Assembly (NCBI GenBank): GCA_030536555.1
Contig: JAUNPU010000021.1
Location: 1 to 64,000 of the forward strand
Length of the DNA stretch: 64,000 nucleotides
Direction: 5' to 3'
From: Eubacteriales bacterium
Lineage (GTDB): Bacteria; Bacillota; Clostridia; Lachnospirales; Lachnospiraceae
How positions within the stretch are numbered: the stretch's first letter is position 1; the number at the start of each line of letters is the position of its first letter. The notes under the pieces are model-generated. The model did not search any database. It saw nothing but the letters and a program-made list of their open reading frames with translations, and had not been told where the DNA came from. A program made the position numbers and the translations under genes. This document shows, one piece after another, positions 8,300 to 17,336 of the stretch.

Positions 8300-8355
8300 A
8301 AGCGAGGCTATATGGTAGAATAATCAGATAGGTATAGGAAAGAGGACTACAGAGA

Positions 8356-8889
8356 ATGCGATTTGAACGGATTAAAGGGGCAGAACACAGGATGTATGAG
8401 CAGGCGCTGAGGCTGTATCGGATCAGCTTTCCGCCTCATGAGCAGCGGGAGGCGCTTTCCCAGAAGCGGATTCTGGGGGATGGGGAATACCATTTTGACC
8501 TGATTTATGATGAGGAGCTGTTTGTGGGGCTGGCTCTGTACTGGGAGACGGAGCAGTTTCTGTATCTTGAGCATTTCTGCATTCTTCCGGAGGCGCGGAA
8601 CCGGCGATATGGGCAGAAGGTTCTGGAGAAACTGAAGGAGCGGCAGAAGACGCTGATTCTGGAGATCGACCCGCCGGAAGATGACATTTCCATACGCAGA
8701 AAAGGCTTTTATGAGAGGTGCGGATTTGTTGAGAATCCCTATTCCCATGTGCATCCGCCTTATCACAGTGGAAATGACGGTCACAGGCTCAGGATCATGA
8801 CCTGTCCGGGGCAGATCGACCGGGAAATGTATGAGGAGTTTGCGGAGTATCTGAGCAGCCGGGTGATGGACGGGGCATATTCCTGCTGA
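8356..8889 (+). CDS. GNAT-family acetyltransferase
   Basis: The 177-residue protein has the GNAT core: YLEHFCILPEARNRRYGQKVLEKL is motif A with an R-x-x-R-x-Y-G-type CoA loop. FYERCGFVENPYSHVHPPYH is the motif B region, followed by a His-rich strand that may shape the acceptor pocket. The C-terminal tail DREMYEEFAEYLSSRVM is helical. The substrate is unknown. It is divergent from the GGDEF gene. Confidence 0.8.
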   Translation: MRFERIKGAEHRMYEQALRLYRISFPPHEQREALSQKRILGDGEYHFDLIYDEELFVGLALYWETEQFLYLEHFCILPEARNRRYGQKVLEKLKERQKTLILEIDPPEDDISIRRKGFYERCGFVENPYSHVHPPYHSGNDGHRLRIMTCPGQIDREMYEEFAEYLSSRVMDGAYSC

Positions 8890-9018
8890 CTTCACAGGAA
8901 TTTAACAGAAATTTTGCAAAAGTGTGGTAGTTTGCAGGGGGAAAAAAGGTTATTCTTCTCTTAGAGAGTATGATTGCAGGATGATGCATTTGTTGATATA
9001 AGGGAGGAAGATACCTTG

Positions 9019-9267
9019 ATGAAGTCTGTTTTGAAGTTTTCGAGAAAGAATCTGAACTGGCTGCCGGGCAATCCGGAGCGGTGGGCGATGTGTGCGTCGA
9101 TGCTTAGCTGGTTTGTGTGCGGAAGCGGTATCGCCGCACTGGCTGGCGCTGTGACCGGTATGAATCAGCAGGATGTATGGCTGACCGCATGCAATGCGGG
9201 CAGTGCCTGTGCGCTGGTTCCGGGGATGCTGGGCTGGCTGTACTGGCGGGTCAATCATGAGGCATAA
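9019..9267 (+). CDS. Small membrane protein of unknown function
   Basis: The 82-residue protein has a basic N-terminus (SVLKFSRKNLNWLPGNPERW) and two hydrophobic segments, CASMLSWFVCGSGIAALAGAV and ACNAGSACALVPGMLGWLYW. GGGAGG precedes the start at 11 bases; TTG at 9016 would be slightly better spaced. I recognise no family. A terminator follows at 9324-9359, so it is probably transcribed alone or with the GNAT gene. Confidence 0.55.
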   Translation: MKSVLKFSRKNLNWLPGNPERWAMCASMLSWFVCGSGIAALAGAVTGMNQQDVWLTACNAGSACALVPGMLGWLYWRVNHEA

Positions 9268-9323
9268 AGCAGCAGCTTCGTGGAACAGCAGAAAACAAAT
9301 ACGGAAAATATAGATAAAACGTG

Positions 9324-9359
9324 AACTCCAGCTTCTTTCTTGCAGAAGCTGGAGTTTTT
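9324..9359 (+). terminator. Rho-independent terminator
   Basis: A 13-bp perfect stem (AACTCCAGCTTCT / AGAAGCTGGAGTT) with a 7-nt loop runs into TTTTTG. It ends the small membrane protein transcript. Confidence 0.9.
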
Positions 9360-9423
9360 GTTTATACTATAGAAAAAGATTCCTGACAGAGTCAAATATG
9401 TGTTATGAAGGGGGGATTGAGCT

Positions 9424-11142
9424 ATGGGATATGAAGGAAAGAAAAAGCTTCCCATTGGGGTCGAGGATTTTGAGGATATCCGGATGGAAGGGTTTTACTA
9501 TATTGATAAGACATCCATGATCACAGATTTGCTGCGAAACTGGGGAAAGGTAAATCTGTTCACCAGACCGAGGCGCTTTGGGAAATCTTTGAATATGAGC
9601 ATGCTGAAGTCTTTTTTTGAACTGGACGGGAAACCGGAATTATTTGAGGGGCTTAAGATATCAGAAGAGCGGGAATTATGTGAGCGATATATGGGGCAGT
9701 TCCCGGTGATTTCCATCAGTCTGAAGGGAGTGAATGGAAGTGACTATGATACGGCCCGTGCCATGATGTGTTCTGTGATTGGAAAAGAGGCATTGCGGAT
9801 GCGGGAGCTGGAGGACAGTGAACGCCTGAGTGAAAAGGAAAAGCTGATGTATGATCAGCTGACAGCCGTGAGCGTAAGCGGTCAGCAGGTATTCGATATG
9901 TCGGATGCGGTGCTGATGGGAAGCTTGCAGACACTTTCAGCTTTGTTGGAGAGGCATTACGGGAAAAAGGTAATTCTGCTGATTGATGAGTATGATGTTC
10001 CTCTGGCGAAGGCGCATGACAATGGATACTATGATCAGATGGTGATGCTCATCCGGAATCTGTTTGGTCAGGCACTGAAAACCAATGACAGTCTGCAGTT
10101 CGCTGTGATGACGGGGTGTCTGCGGGTGTCGAGGGAGAGTATCTTTACGGGACTCAATAATCTGAAGATTATGACGATAACGGATGCACGCTTTGATGAG
10201 TATTTCGGATTTACAGATGATGAAGTACAAAAGATGCTGGAATACTATGGTCTGCAGGAGTCCCATGAGACAATCAGGCAGTGGTACGACGGATATCATT
10301 TTGGCAGTGTGGATGTGTACTGTCCGTGGGATGTAATCTGTTATCTGGATGTGCTTCGGGAAAATCCTAATGCACAGCCGGAGTCGTACTGGTCCAATAC
10401 CAGCGGAAATGATATCGTCCGGCGTTTTATCGAGCAAACCGGCTCAGGCACGGTCAGAAGAGAGATTGAACAGCTGGTAGCAGGCAATGAAGTGGTAAAG
10501 GAAATACGACAGGAACTGACGTATCGGGAATTGTATGATTCTGTGGAGAATATCTGGAGTGTCCTGTTTATGACAGGATATCTGACGAGCCGGGGGGTGC
10601 CGGATGGAGACCGGATCCGTATGGTTATTCCCAATCTGGAGATTCGAAATATCTTTGTGAGACAGATACTGGAATGGTTCCAGCGGACAGCGCGAAAAGA
10701 CGGGGAGGTACTCGATGCGTTCTGCGAGGCATTTCGAAAGGGCGATGCGTCGGCTATAGAGAAGCAGTTCACAGAGTATCTGAGGCGGACGATCAGTATC
10801 CGTGATACCTTTATCAGGAAGGGCAGGAAAGAAAACTTTTATCACGGAATATTGCTTGGATTGCTGGCCTATAAGACGAACTGGGGAGTATGGTCTAACA
10901 AAGAATCCGGAGACGGTTACAGTGATATTCTGGTGGAAATTGACGATGAAGAGCTGGGCATTGCCATCGAAGTAAAGTATGGAGAACAGGATAATCTCGA
11001 GGAAGAATGTGATAAGGCATTGCAGCAGATTGAGGATAAGAAGTATACGGAAGTTCTTCGAGAGGATGGGATGGAGAAGATTCTTCGGTATGGGATTGCG
11101 TGTTATAAGAAGCGGTGCAGGGTGAAGCTGATTCAGGAATAG
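9424..11142 (+). CDS. AAA-ATPase-like protein with C-terminal PD-(D/E)XK nuclease domain
   Basis: The 572-residue protein starts with KKLPIGVEDFEDI, then YYIDKT and the nucleotide-binding loop FTRPRRFGKSLNMSML (about 46-61). This is the signature of the AAA-ATPase_like family (PF09820). A Walker-B-like VILLIDEYDVPL lies near residue 185. The C-terminal domain carries D-ILVE-10-EVK (about 501-518), the PD-(D/E)XK nuclease core of DUF1703. Such proteins are abundant, often in multiple copies, in Bacteroidetes and Clostridia; their function is not established and may involve DNA from mobile elements. It stands alone between a terminator and a gene on the same strand. Confidence 0.88.
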   Translation: MGYEGKKKLPIGVEDFEDIRMEGFYYIDKTSMITDLLRNWGKVNLFTRPRRFGKSLNMSMLKSFFELDGKPELFEGLKISEERELCERYMGQFPVISISLKGVNGSDYDTARAMMCSVIGKEALRMRELEDSERLSEKEKLMYDQLTAVSVSGQQVFDMSDAVLMGSLQTLSALLERHYGKKVILLIDEYDVPLAKAHDNGYYDQMVMLIRNLFGQALKTNDSLQFAVMTGCLRVSRESIFTGLNNLKIMTITDARFDEYFGFTDDEVQKMLEYYGLQESHETIRQWYDGYHFGSVDVYCPWDVICYLDVLRENPNAQPESYWSNTSGNDIVRRFIEQTGSGTVRREIEQLVAGNEVVKEIRQELTYRELYDSVENIWSVLFMTGYLTSRGVPDGDRIRMVIPNLEIRNIFVRQILEWFQRTARKDGEVLDAFCEAFRKGDASAIEKQFTEYLRRTISIRDTFIRKGRKENFYHGILLGLLAYKTNWGVWSNKESGDGYSDILVEIDDEELGIAIEVKYGEQDNLEEECDKALQQIEDKKYTEVLREDGMEKILRYGIACYKKRCRVKLIQE

Positions 11143-11188
11143 GTTTTTGTGGCAGTATACAGACGTAAGGTATGATTTCGGGTGAGGG

Positions 11189-12229
11189 ATGAGATCTGTG
11201 GGAGAGATGAAGCTTAGAAGAATGTCCATAGCCGCACTGCGAGACAGTGACACGTTCGTGAGAATCAACAGTGAAAATCACATATTTTACGGCGGCGATC
11301 AGGCGTGGTTTGCGGATACGGTGGGGCAGTATGGCGGCTGCGGGACTGTGGCGGCTGCGGATATCACGGCGTATCTTGCATTTCACTACCCGGAGCTTGA
11401 GACATTATATAGGAAGAAGCGGGATGAGGTGACCGGGCTGGCGGCGAAAGCTTCCGGGCAGGGAGACCTGCGGTATCGGGAAGCTTCCGGGCAGGGGAGC
11501 CTGCGGTACCGGGAAGTGACCCGGCAGGAGTTCCTGCATCATATGGAGGCGCTGTACCGGTATGTGATGCCATGGAAGGTGCCGTTTGTCTCGAAAATGC
11601 GGTCGCCGTGGCGGTATGTGGACCGGACTGGCAGAGAGTGGCGCTTTGGCTGGACCTTCGGTGTCTGGCCCATGGGAAGGCTGGTGCGGGGCGTGGAGCG
11701 GTTTGCCGGAGCGCAGGGCGTGTATCTGAAGGGCAGGGTGATCCGAAGCTTACGGTCTCTGGACCGGCTGACCGGGTTTCTTGCGGAAAGTCTGGAGCGG
11801 GACTGTCCGGTGGCGATGCTGATTGGAAGAAAGCCGCGCTATGGCGGGGAGCTGGTGACGCGCCCGGATGGAAGCTGCTGGAGGCAGCGGAGCTTCGGGC
11901 TTCACTGGGTCGTGGTGACGGAGCTGGAGAGACGGGGCGGCCGGGTGATGGTCCGGGTCAGCACCTGGGGCGGCTGGGCATGGCTGGATCTGGAAGCATG
12001 GCAGCGGTGCGGCGGTCTGACTACCGGGCTGGTGACCTTCTGGTGGGGAGAAGCGGCTGCAGCAGGTCAGGCGGAATGCCGGGAAAAGGCATCCGGACAC
12101 TTTTTTGCGTTAAACTGTAAAAAAGACAATGACAGAATCACCGAATGCGGGTATAATAGCAGATGTGGCTGTTCGGGGCGAAGAGCGGCTGCATGTGACA
12201 AATATATTCGCAGGAGGAGACTGACTTGA
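11189..12229 (+). CDS. C39-like papain-fold protease candidate
   Basis: The 346-residue protein has QYGGCGTVAAADITAYLAF with a candidate catalytic Cys at 51, and FGLHWVVVTELE with a candidate His at 239. STWGGWAWLD follows, where a third catalytic residue could sit. A Q-x-x-x-C-G box followed 190 residues later by an HW(V/I)VV strand is typical of C39-like cysteine proteases. There is no signal peptide or membrane segment. Residues 88-109 are an exact-length tandem duplication of an 11-residue unit. The final ~45 residues are Cys/Arg-rich, overlap the promoter of the next gene and look non-conserved, so the real domain may end near 290. Its function is unknown. Confidence 0.6.
   Translation: MRSVGEMKLRRMSIAALRDSDTFVRINSENHIFYGGDQAWFADTVGQYGGCGTVAAADITAYLAFHYPELETLYRKKRDEVTGLAAKASGQGDLRYREASGQGSLRYREVTRQEFLHHMEALYRYVMPWKVPFVSKMRSPWRYVDRTGREWRFGWTFGVWPMGRLVRGVERFAGAQGVYLKGRVIRSLRSLDRLTGFLAESLERDCPVAMLIGRKPRYGGELVTRPDGSCWRQRSFGLHWVVVTELERRGGRVMVRVSTWGGWAWLDLEAWQRCGGLTTGLVTFWWGEAAAAGQAECREKASGHFFALNCKKDNDRITECGYNSRCGCSGRRAAACDKYIRRRRLT
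11450..11515 (+). repeat. Two tandem 33-bp units inside the protease-like gene
   Basis: Two head-to-tail 33-bp units encode ASGQG(D/S)LRYRE twice. They differ at only a few bases, so the duplication is recent or subject to slippage in whole codons. Confidence 0.85.
12129..12157 (+). promoter_or_regulatory. Promoter of the first NSS transporter
   Basis: ATGACA at 12129-12134 and TATAAT at 12152-12157 are separated by 17 bp. The box lies inside the 3' end of the protease-like ORF, 69 bp before the transporter start. Confidence 0.65.
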
Positions 12230-13539
12230 GTACACAGTCAAAGAAATTCAACAACAAGCTGGGGTTTATCCTGGCTTCGGTGGGGTCGGCCGTGGGAATG
12301 GGAAATATCTGGCTGTTCCCGTATCGTCTTGGACAGTACGGGGGTGCGGCTTTTCTGATTCCGTATCTGATTTTTGTAGCGCTGTTTGGCTACGTGGGGC
12401 TGTCCGGTGAGTTTGCGCTGGGGCGCATGACGGGAACCGGAACGGTGGGTTCCTATGATTATGCACTGAAAACAAGGGGAAAGACCTGGGGAAAATATCT
12501 GGGTGCGATTCCGCTGTTTGGTTCTTTTGGCATAGCCATCGGCTATGCGGTGATCGTGGGCTGGGTGCTGCGCACCATGGCGGGTTCGCTGACCGGAGCG
12601 GTGGAGGCTGCCGGGGCGGAAGCTTACTTTGCCCAGGCAACCGGGGCATTTGGCAGTGTGCCGTGGCATCTGGTGGTGGTTCTGGTGACAGCGCTGATTC
12701 TGTCCCGGGGCGTTACCAGCGGCATTGAGAAGATCAATAAGGTGCTGATGCCGATATTTTTCGTGCTGTTTCTGTTTATTGCAGTGCGGGTGTTCATGCT
12801 GCCGGGTTCCGCGGAGGGGTATGCATATTTATTTATCCCTCACTGGGATGCGCTGCTTTCACCGGAGACCTGGATCATGGCCATGGGACAGGCATTTTTC
12901 TCCCTGTCCATTACAGGGTCCGGCATGATCATTTACGGAAGCTACTTAAGCAAGAAGGAGGACATTGTCCATTCTTCCTGCATGACAGCATTACTGGACA
13001 CCGGTGCGGCTCTGCTGGCAGGACTGGCGACCATTCCAGCGGTATTTGCATTTCAGATGGACCCGACTTCCGGACCGCCGCTGATGTTCATTACGCTGCC
13101 GAAGGTATTTATGCAGATCCCCATGGGCAATGTGGTGGCGTTCATTTTCTTCTTATCGGTGCTGTTTGCCGGGGTGACCTCGCTGATGAACATGTTCGAG
13201 GTCTGCGCGGAATCGGTGCAGCGGGTGTTTAAAATCGGGCGCAATACGGCGCTGGCAGCCGTGACTGCCATTATTTTCGGAGCCGGACTGCTGATCGAGG
13301 AGGAGGCACGGCTGGGAAGCTGGATGGACATGATTACCATTTATATTGTGCCTTTCGGCGCCCTGCTGGGTGCATTTGTGATCTACTGGGTGCTGGATCC
13401 GAAGAGCATCCTTGGGGAGGTCAATGAAGGCGCGGCGAAGAAGCTTGGAAAGCAGTTCCATTTTATCGGAAAGTATGTGTATGTGGCGCTGGCGGTGGGC
13501 GTGTTTGTGCTGGGTATTATTTATGGCGGAATCGGCTGA
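12226..13539 (+). CDS. Sodium:neurotransmitter symporter (NSS/SNF) family transporter
   Basis: The 437-residue membrane protein has the NSS hallmark FILASVGSAVGMGNIWLFPYRLGQYGG in its first helix, the unwound LeuT-type substrate and sodium site. About 11 helices follow, ending in VYVALAVGVFVLGIIYGGIG. It should import a small amino acid or related amine with sodium. The start is TTG behind AGGAGGAGA. It is followed after 43 bp by purine nucleoside phosphorylase and then by a second NSS gene, an unexplained pairing. The two NSS proteins are clearly paralogous but differ along most of their length. Confidence 0.92.
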   Translation: MSTQSKKFNNKLGFILASVGSAVGMGNIWLFPYRLGQYGGAAFLIPYLIFVALFGYVGLSGEFALGRMTGTGTVGSYDYALKTRGKTWGKYLGAIPLFGSFGIAIGYAVIVGWVLRTMAGSLTGAVEAAGAEAYFAQATGAFGSVPWHLVVVLVTALILSRGVTSGIEKINKVLMPIFFVLFLFIAVRVFMLPGSAEGYAYLFIPHWDALLSPETWIMAMGQAFFSLSITGSGMIIYGSYLSKKEDIVHSSCMTALLDTGAALLAGLATIPAVFAFQMDPTSGPPLMFITLPKVFMQIPMGNVVAFIFFLSVLFAGVTSLMNMFEVCAESVQRVFKIGRNTALAAVTAIIFGAGLLIEEEARLGSWMDMITIYIVPFGALLGAFVIYWVLDPKSILGEVNEGAAKKLGKQFHFIGKYVYVALAVGVFVLGIIYGGIG

Positions 13540-13582
13540 CGGGCTGGGCGGATATTTAAGACAAGAACAGGAGGGTTGAACT

Positions 13583-14422
13583 ATGACAAAGGCGTATGAG
13601 CGGTTACTGGAATGTTATCGCTGTTTTCAGGAGAAGATTGATTTTAAGCCGAAGGTGGCGCTGATCCTTGGCTCCGGGCTGGGGGACTATGCGGACAGCA
13701 TTCAGATCGAGGCGACGCTGGATTATCATGATATCGAGGGATTTCCGGTGTCTACGGTCAGCGGTCACAAGGGACGCTTTGTATTCGGGTATGTGAAGGA
13801 TGTGCCGGTGGTCATCATGCAGGGACGTGTGCATTACTACGAGGGCTACTCCATGGAGGACGTGGTGCTGCCGACCCGGCTGATGAAAATGATGGGCGCA
13901 GAGATCCTGTTCCTGACCAATGCGGCGGGCGGGGTGAACTTCGACTTCCATGCCGGTGACTTTATGATGATCACAGATCAGATCGCCAGCTTTGTTCCGT
14001 CACCGTTAATCGGACCGAATATCGATGAGCTGGGAGAGCGGTTCTGTGACATGAGCGAGATTTATGACCGTGACCTCTGCCAGCTGCTGCGCCAGACGGC
14101 ACGGGAGCTGGAGATTCCGCTGCAGGAGGGTACCTATATTCAGCTGACGGGGCCAAACTTTGAATCTCCCCATGAGGTACGGATGTGCCGGATTCTGGGG
14201 GCGGATGCCGTGGGAATGAGCACTGCCTGCGAGGCGGTTGCGGCGAACCATATGGGAATGAAAATCTGCGGTATTTCCTGCATTTCCAATCTTGCCTGCG
14301 GCATGACAGATCAGCCGCTGAGCCACGAAGAGGTGAAGGAGACGGCGGACCGGGTGGCTCCGCTGTTCAAAAAGCTGATTACGGAAGCGGTTGTTCGCAT
14401 GGGTGAACCCTTGTCTTTTTGA
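13583..14422 (+). CDS. punA: Purine nucleoside phosphorylase, class I trimeric type
   Basis: The 279-residue protein splits inosine and guanosine with phosphate in purine salvage. It shows ILGSGLGDYAD (phosphate loop), VSGHKGRFV, GRVHYYEGYSMEDVV, LTNAAGGVN, TGPNFESPHEVRM and GMSTACEAVAA. The purine-binding SNLACG region is also present. All are expected for trimeric PNP, and the length is normal. It lies in the same orientation between two NSS transporters with a good ribosome site (AGGAGGG). A BMP-type nucleoside importer at 43154-48284 could supply its substrates. Confidence 0.93.
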   Translation: MTKAYERLLECYRCFQEKIDFKPKVALILGSGLGDYADSIQIEATLDYHDIEGFPVSTVSGHKGRFVFGYVKDVPVVIMQGRVHYYEGYSMEDVVLPTRLMKMMGAEILFLTNAAGGVNFDFHAGDFMMITDQIASFVPSPLIGPNIDELGERFCDMSEIYDRDLCQLLRQTARELEIPLQEGTYIQLTGPNFESPHEVRMCRILGADAVGMSTACEAVAANHMGMKICGISCISNLACGMTDQPLSHEEVKETADRVAPLFKKLITEAVVRMGEPLSF

Positions 14423-14496
14423 TAAAATTATAGTATGATAAAAAAATCGGCTTATTGACAGCTGAGTATTAAAATGGATGGGAGAAGTTAGGTATC

Positions 14497-15867
14497 ATGA
14501 AACAACGAGAGACATTTGGTTCAAGACTGGGCTTCCTGCTGCTTTCTGCGGGATGTGCCATAGGAATCGGTAACGTGTGGAGATTCCCGTATCTGGTAGG
14601 TCAGAATGGCGGCGGTGCGTTTGTGCTGTTCTATCTGGTATTCCTTGCCATTATGGGCGTGCCGGTTCTGTCTATGGAGTTTGCTGTTGGCCGTGCCAGC
14701 CGGAAGAGTCCGGTAAAGGCGTATGCGGTGCTGGAGAAGCCGGGGACAAAGTGGCATCTGCACGGGTACGCGGCACTGATCGGCAACTATGTGCTGATGA
14801 TGTTCTACACAACGGTGGCAGGCTGGATGCTGTATTATTTCTACAGCTTCTTTACCGGAAGATTTACCGCGGCAGCCATGACGGCTGAGGAAGTGGGCGG
14901 CGCTTTCAATGAGATGCTGGCAAGTCCGGGCATCAATGTATTCTGGATGATCATTGTGGTGATCCTGGGTATATTTGTATGTTCCATGGGTCTGCAGCAG
15001 GGCGTGGAGAGAATCACCAAGTATATGATGCTGGGTCTGCTGGGTCTGATGGTGGTGCTGGCTGTGAACGGTATGACGCTGGAAGGCGGCATCGAGGGCC
15101 TGAAGTTCTATCTGCTTCCGGACTTTGGCAAGATGAAAGAGGTGGGAATCGGCAACGTGATCGTGGCAGCCATGAACCAGTCCTTCTTCACCCTGAGCCT
15201 TGGTATCGGTGCGATGGCAATCTTTGGAAGCTATCTGAACAAGGACAATACGCTTCTCGGCGAGGCGGTCAACGTAGCGGTGCTGGATACCTTTGTGGCG
15301 GTGACGGCGGGTCTGATCATCTTCCCGGCGTGCTTTGCATTTGGCGTGAATCCGGACAGCGGCCCGAGCCTGATCTTTATCACCCTGCCGAATGTATTTA
15401 TTGCCATGGCAGGCGGAAGAATCTGGGGCTCCCTGTTCTTCCTGTTCATGTCCTTTGCGGCATTTTCCACGGTTATCGCGGTATTTGAAAATATCATCGC
15501 CTGCGACATGGAGTTGTGGGATATGGACCGCAAGAAGGTGGCGAAGATCAATCTGGTGCTGATCATTCTGTTGTCTTTGCCATGCGCCCTTGGGTACAAT
15601 GTGCTCAGCGCGTTCCAGCCGCTGGGACCGGGTTCCGCAGTGCTGGATCTGGAGGATTTCATTGTCAGCAACCTGCTGCTGCCGATCGGTTCCCTGATCT
15701 ATCTGGTATTCTGTACCTGGGGCAGCGGATGGGGCTTTGACAAGTACCGTGAGGAGGCAAATATCGGTGCCGGCTTTAAGATGCCGGGTTCCGGGCTGGT
15801 GCGCGGATATGTGAAGTTCGTGCTGCCGGTGATGATCATCAGTATTTTGCTGCAGGGACTGCTGTAG
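14497..15867 (+). CDS. Sodium:neurotransmitter symporter (NSS/SNF) family transporter, second copy
   Basis: The 456-residue protein begins with FGSRLGFLLLSAGCAIGIGNVWRFPYLVGQNGG, the classical first helix. It keeps the TM6-type region NQSFFTLSLGIGAMAIFGSYL, and about 11-12 helices are visible. Compared with the first NSS gene it has WRFPY rather than WLFPY and a longer loop after helix 3, so substrate specificity may differ. A hairpin terminator follows at 15896-15928. Confidence 0.92.
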   Translation: MKQRETFGSRLGFLLLSAGCAIGIGNVWRFPYLVGQNGGGAFVLFYLVFLAIMGVPVLSMEFAVGRASRKSPVKAYAVLEKPGTKWHLHGYAALIGNYVLMMFYTTVAGWMLYYFYSFFTGRFTAAAMTAEEVGGAFNEMLASPGINVFWMIIVVILGIFVCSMGLQQGVERITKYMMLGLLGLMVVLAVNGMTLEGGIEGLKFYLLPDFGKMKEVGIGNVIVAAMNQSFFTLSLGIGAMAIFGSYLNKDNTLLGEAVNVAVLDTFVAVTAGLIIFPACFAFGVNPDSGPSLIFITLPNVFIAMAGGRIWGSLFFLFMSFAAFSTVIAVFENIIACDMELWDMDRKKVAKINLVLIILLSLPCALGYNVLSAFQPLGPGSAVLDLEDFIVSNLLLPIGSLIYLVFCTWGSGWGFDKYREEANIGAGFKMPGSGLVRGYVKFVLPVMIISILLQGLL

Positions 15868-15895
15868 ATTTGAGATTTTTGTAACTTTTGTGAAG

Positions 15896-15928
15896 AGCTG
15901 TCTGGTCTGGGACCGGGCGGCTTTTCTT
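15896..15928 (+). terminator. Rho-independent terminator after the second NSS gene
   Basis: AGCTGTCTGGTC pairs, with several G-U pairs, with GACCGGGCGGCT across a 3-nt loop, followed by TTTTCTT. Confidence 0.75.
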
Positions 15929-15989
15929 GCCTGATGTATCGGGATATGCGTCAGTGACGCATGCCCTGTTGGAAGAAATGGAGGACAAC

Positions 15990-16646
15990 ATGATTCGATG
16001 CTGCATTTTTGATCTGGACGGAACTTTATTAGATACTGTAAAGGCTCTGACCTACACAACCAATCTGGTGCTGGAGCATTTTGGATATCCGGCGGTGGAC
16101 GAGGTCCACATGATGCAGTTTGTGGGGGATGGATATAAGAAGCAGATGGAGCGGGTGCTGAAATACAGTGGGGACACAGAGTTAGTTCACTATGAGGAGG
16201 CGCAGAAGGTGTATCTGGAGCTGTTTGCAAAGAACTGCATGTACCAGGTGAAGCCTTATGAGGGAATCCGGGAGCTGCTTGCGGAGCTGAAGGAGAGGGG
16301 AATCAGAATCGCGGTGCTGTCCAACAAGCCGCATGCGCGGACGGTGGAGAACATCGAGGGCGTATTCGGAATGGGATATTTTGACTACATAGCCGGGGAG
16401 CAGCCGGGGATTCCGAAGAAGCCGGACCCGGCGGGGGTACTTCGGATTCTGGAAGCATTTGGGGAGAAGCCGGAGGATTGCCTGTACTTTGGAGATACCA
16501 ATACGGATATGAAGACAGGACTGGGTGCCGGCCTGATTACCGTAGGTGTGACCTGGGGATTCCGGGACCGGGCGGAGCTGGAGTCCTTCCATCCGCAGTA
16601 CGTGATCGACCATCCGCGGGAAGTGTTTGAGAGGATTGTAAAATAA
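15990..16646 (+). CDS. HAD-family phosphatase, phosphoglycolate-phosphatase-like
   Basis: The 218-residue protein has all four HAD motifs: DLDGTLLDT with the nucleophile Asp, LSNKPHA, the lysine in KKPDPAG, and YFGDTNTDMKTG. The cap domain is of the small helical C1 type found in Gph/PgmB phosphatases. ATG 15990 is preceded by ATGGAGGAC; the longer frame from 15927 has no ribosome site. It is followed after 7 bp by a small kinase, so the two are co-transcribed. The substrate cannot be fixed from sequence. Confidence 0.88.
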   Translation: MIRCCIFDLDGTLLDTVKALTYTTNLVLEHFGYPAVDEVHMMQFVGDGYKKQMERVLKYSGDTELVHYEEAQKVYLELFAKNCMYQVKPYEGIRELLAELKERGIRIAVLSNKPHARTVENIEGVFGMGYFDYIAGEQPGIPKKPDPAGVLRILEAFGEKPEDCLYFGDTNTDMKTGLGAGLITVGVTWGFRDRAELESFHPQYVIDHPREVFERIVK

Positions 16647-16653
16647 GCGGAAG

Positions 16654-17145
16654 ATGAAGATTGCAATTATTGGATACAGTGCCAGCGGCAAGTCCACCCT
16701 GGCGGCGAAGCTGGGGACAAGGTATCAGATCCCGGTGCAGCATCTGGATTCCCTTCAGTTTGTGGCAGGCTGGAACCTGCGGGACCGGAATGAGGCGCGG
16801 GCGATGGTGGCGGAATTCCTGCAGCAGGATTCCTGGGTGATTGACGGAAATTATGAGAATTTCTTTCAGAAGGAGCGGCTGGAGCGGGCGGACCGGATCA
16901 TCTTTCTGAATTTTAACCGGTTTGCCTGCCTGTACCGGGCATTTCGGCGGTATCTCCGCTACCGGGGACGGACCAGAGAGGATATGGCGGAAGGGTGCAA
17001 TGAGAAGATCGACCGGGAGTTCGTCTGGTGGATTCTGCATGAGAGCCGGACCCGGAAGCGGCGGGAACATTTCCGGGAGATTTGTGAAGCATACCGGGGG
17101 AAGGTGACGGTGATTCGCAGCCAGAGGGAGCTGGAGAGATTATAA
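16654..17145 (+). CDS. FlaR-like P-loop kinase (topology modulation protein family)
   Basis: The 163-residue protein has Walker A GYSASGKSTLAAKLG at about 7-21, then VQHLDSLQFVAGW and WVIDGNYENFF. The basic lid region RRYLRYRGRTREDMAEGC..K resembles adenylate-kinase-like proteins. Relatives are annotated as DNA topology modulation protein FlaR, a name with little biochemical support; they are probably nucleotide or small-molecule kinases. It is coupled to the HAD phosphatase upstream. Confidence 0.8.
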   Translation: MKIAIIGYSASGKSTLAAKLGTRYQIPVQHLDSLQFVAGWNLRDRNEARAMVAEFLQQDSWVIDGNYENFFQKERLERADRIIFLNFNRFACLYRAFRRYLRYRGRTREDMAEGCNEKIDREFVWWILHESRTRKRREHFREICEAYRGKVTVIRSQRELERL

Positions 17146-17228
17146 GAACTACTGCTTTTGAGGGCGAGGGGTTATTGTTTGTGGAGGGATGTTTAGTGTT
17201 CGTGGGTGGCGCAGGTGCTTCTGGTTTG

Positions 17229-17331
17229 CATAAAATGCATGCTTTGTTTTACATAAAGCACGATTGCTTTTGTTTCCATAAAACATGGATATTTTTATTT
17301 ACATAAAGTGTATATAGCGGTTGACATAAAA
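17229..17331 (+). repeat. Five CATAAA motifs at about 24-bp spacing
   Basis: CATAAA occurs at 17229, 17252, 17277, 17303 and 17326, with spacings of 23, 25, 26 and 23 bp. The spacers are T-rich and most copies are preceded by TTA or TGA. The run ends six bases before the palindrome array at 17337. It may be a phased binding array for a protein or a degenerate tandem repeat. Confidence 0.5.
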
Positions 17332-17336
17332 TGGGA

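Noticed and set aside
14455..14496. TTGACA at 14455 as the promoter of the second NSS gene
   Set aside because: No acceptable -10 hexamer at 16-18 bp; the gene can be read through from the PNP gene.
14521..16230. 569-codon minus-strand frame opposite the second NSS gene and HAD gene
   Set aside because: His/Gln-rich shadow of two well-supported genes on the plus strand.
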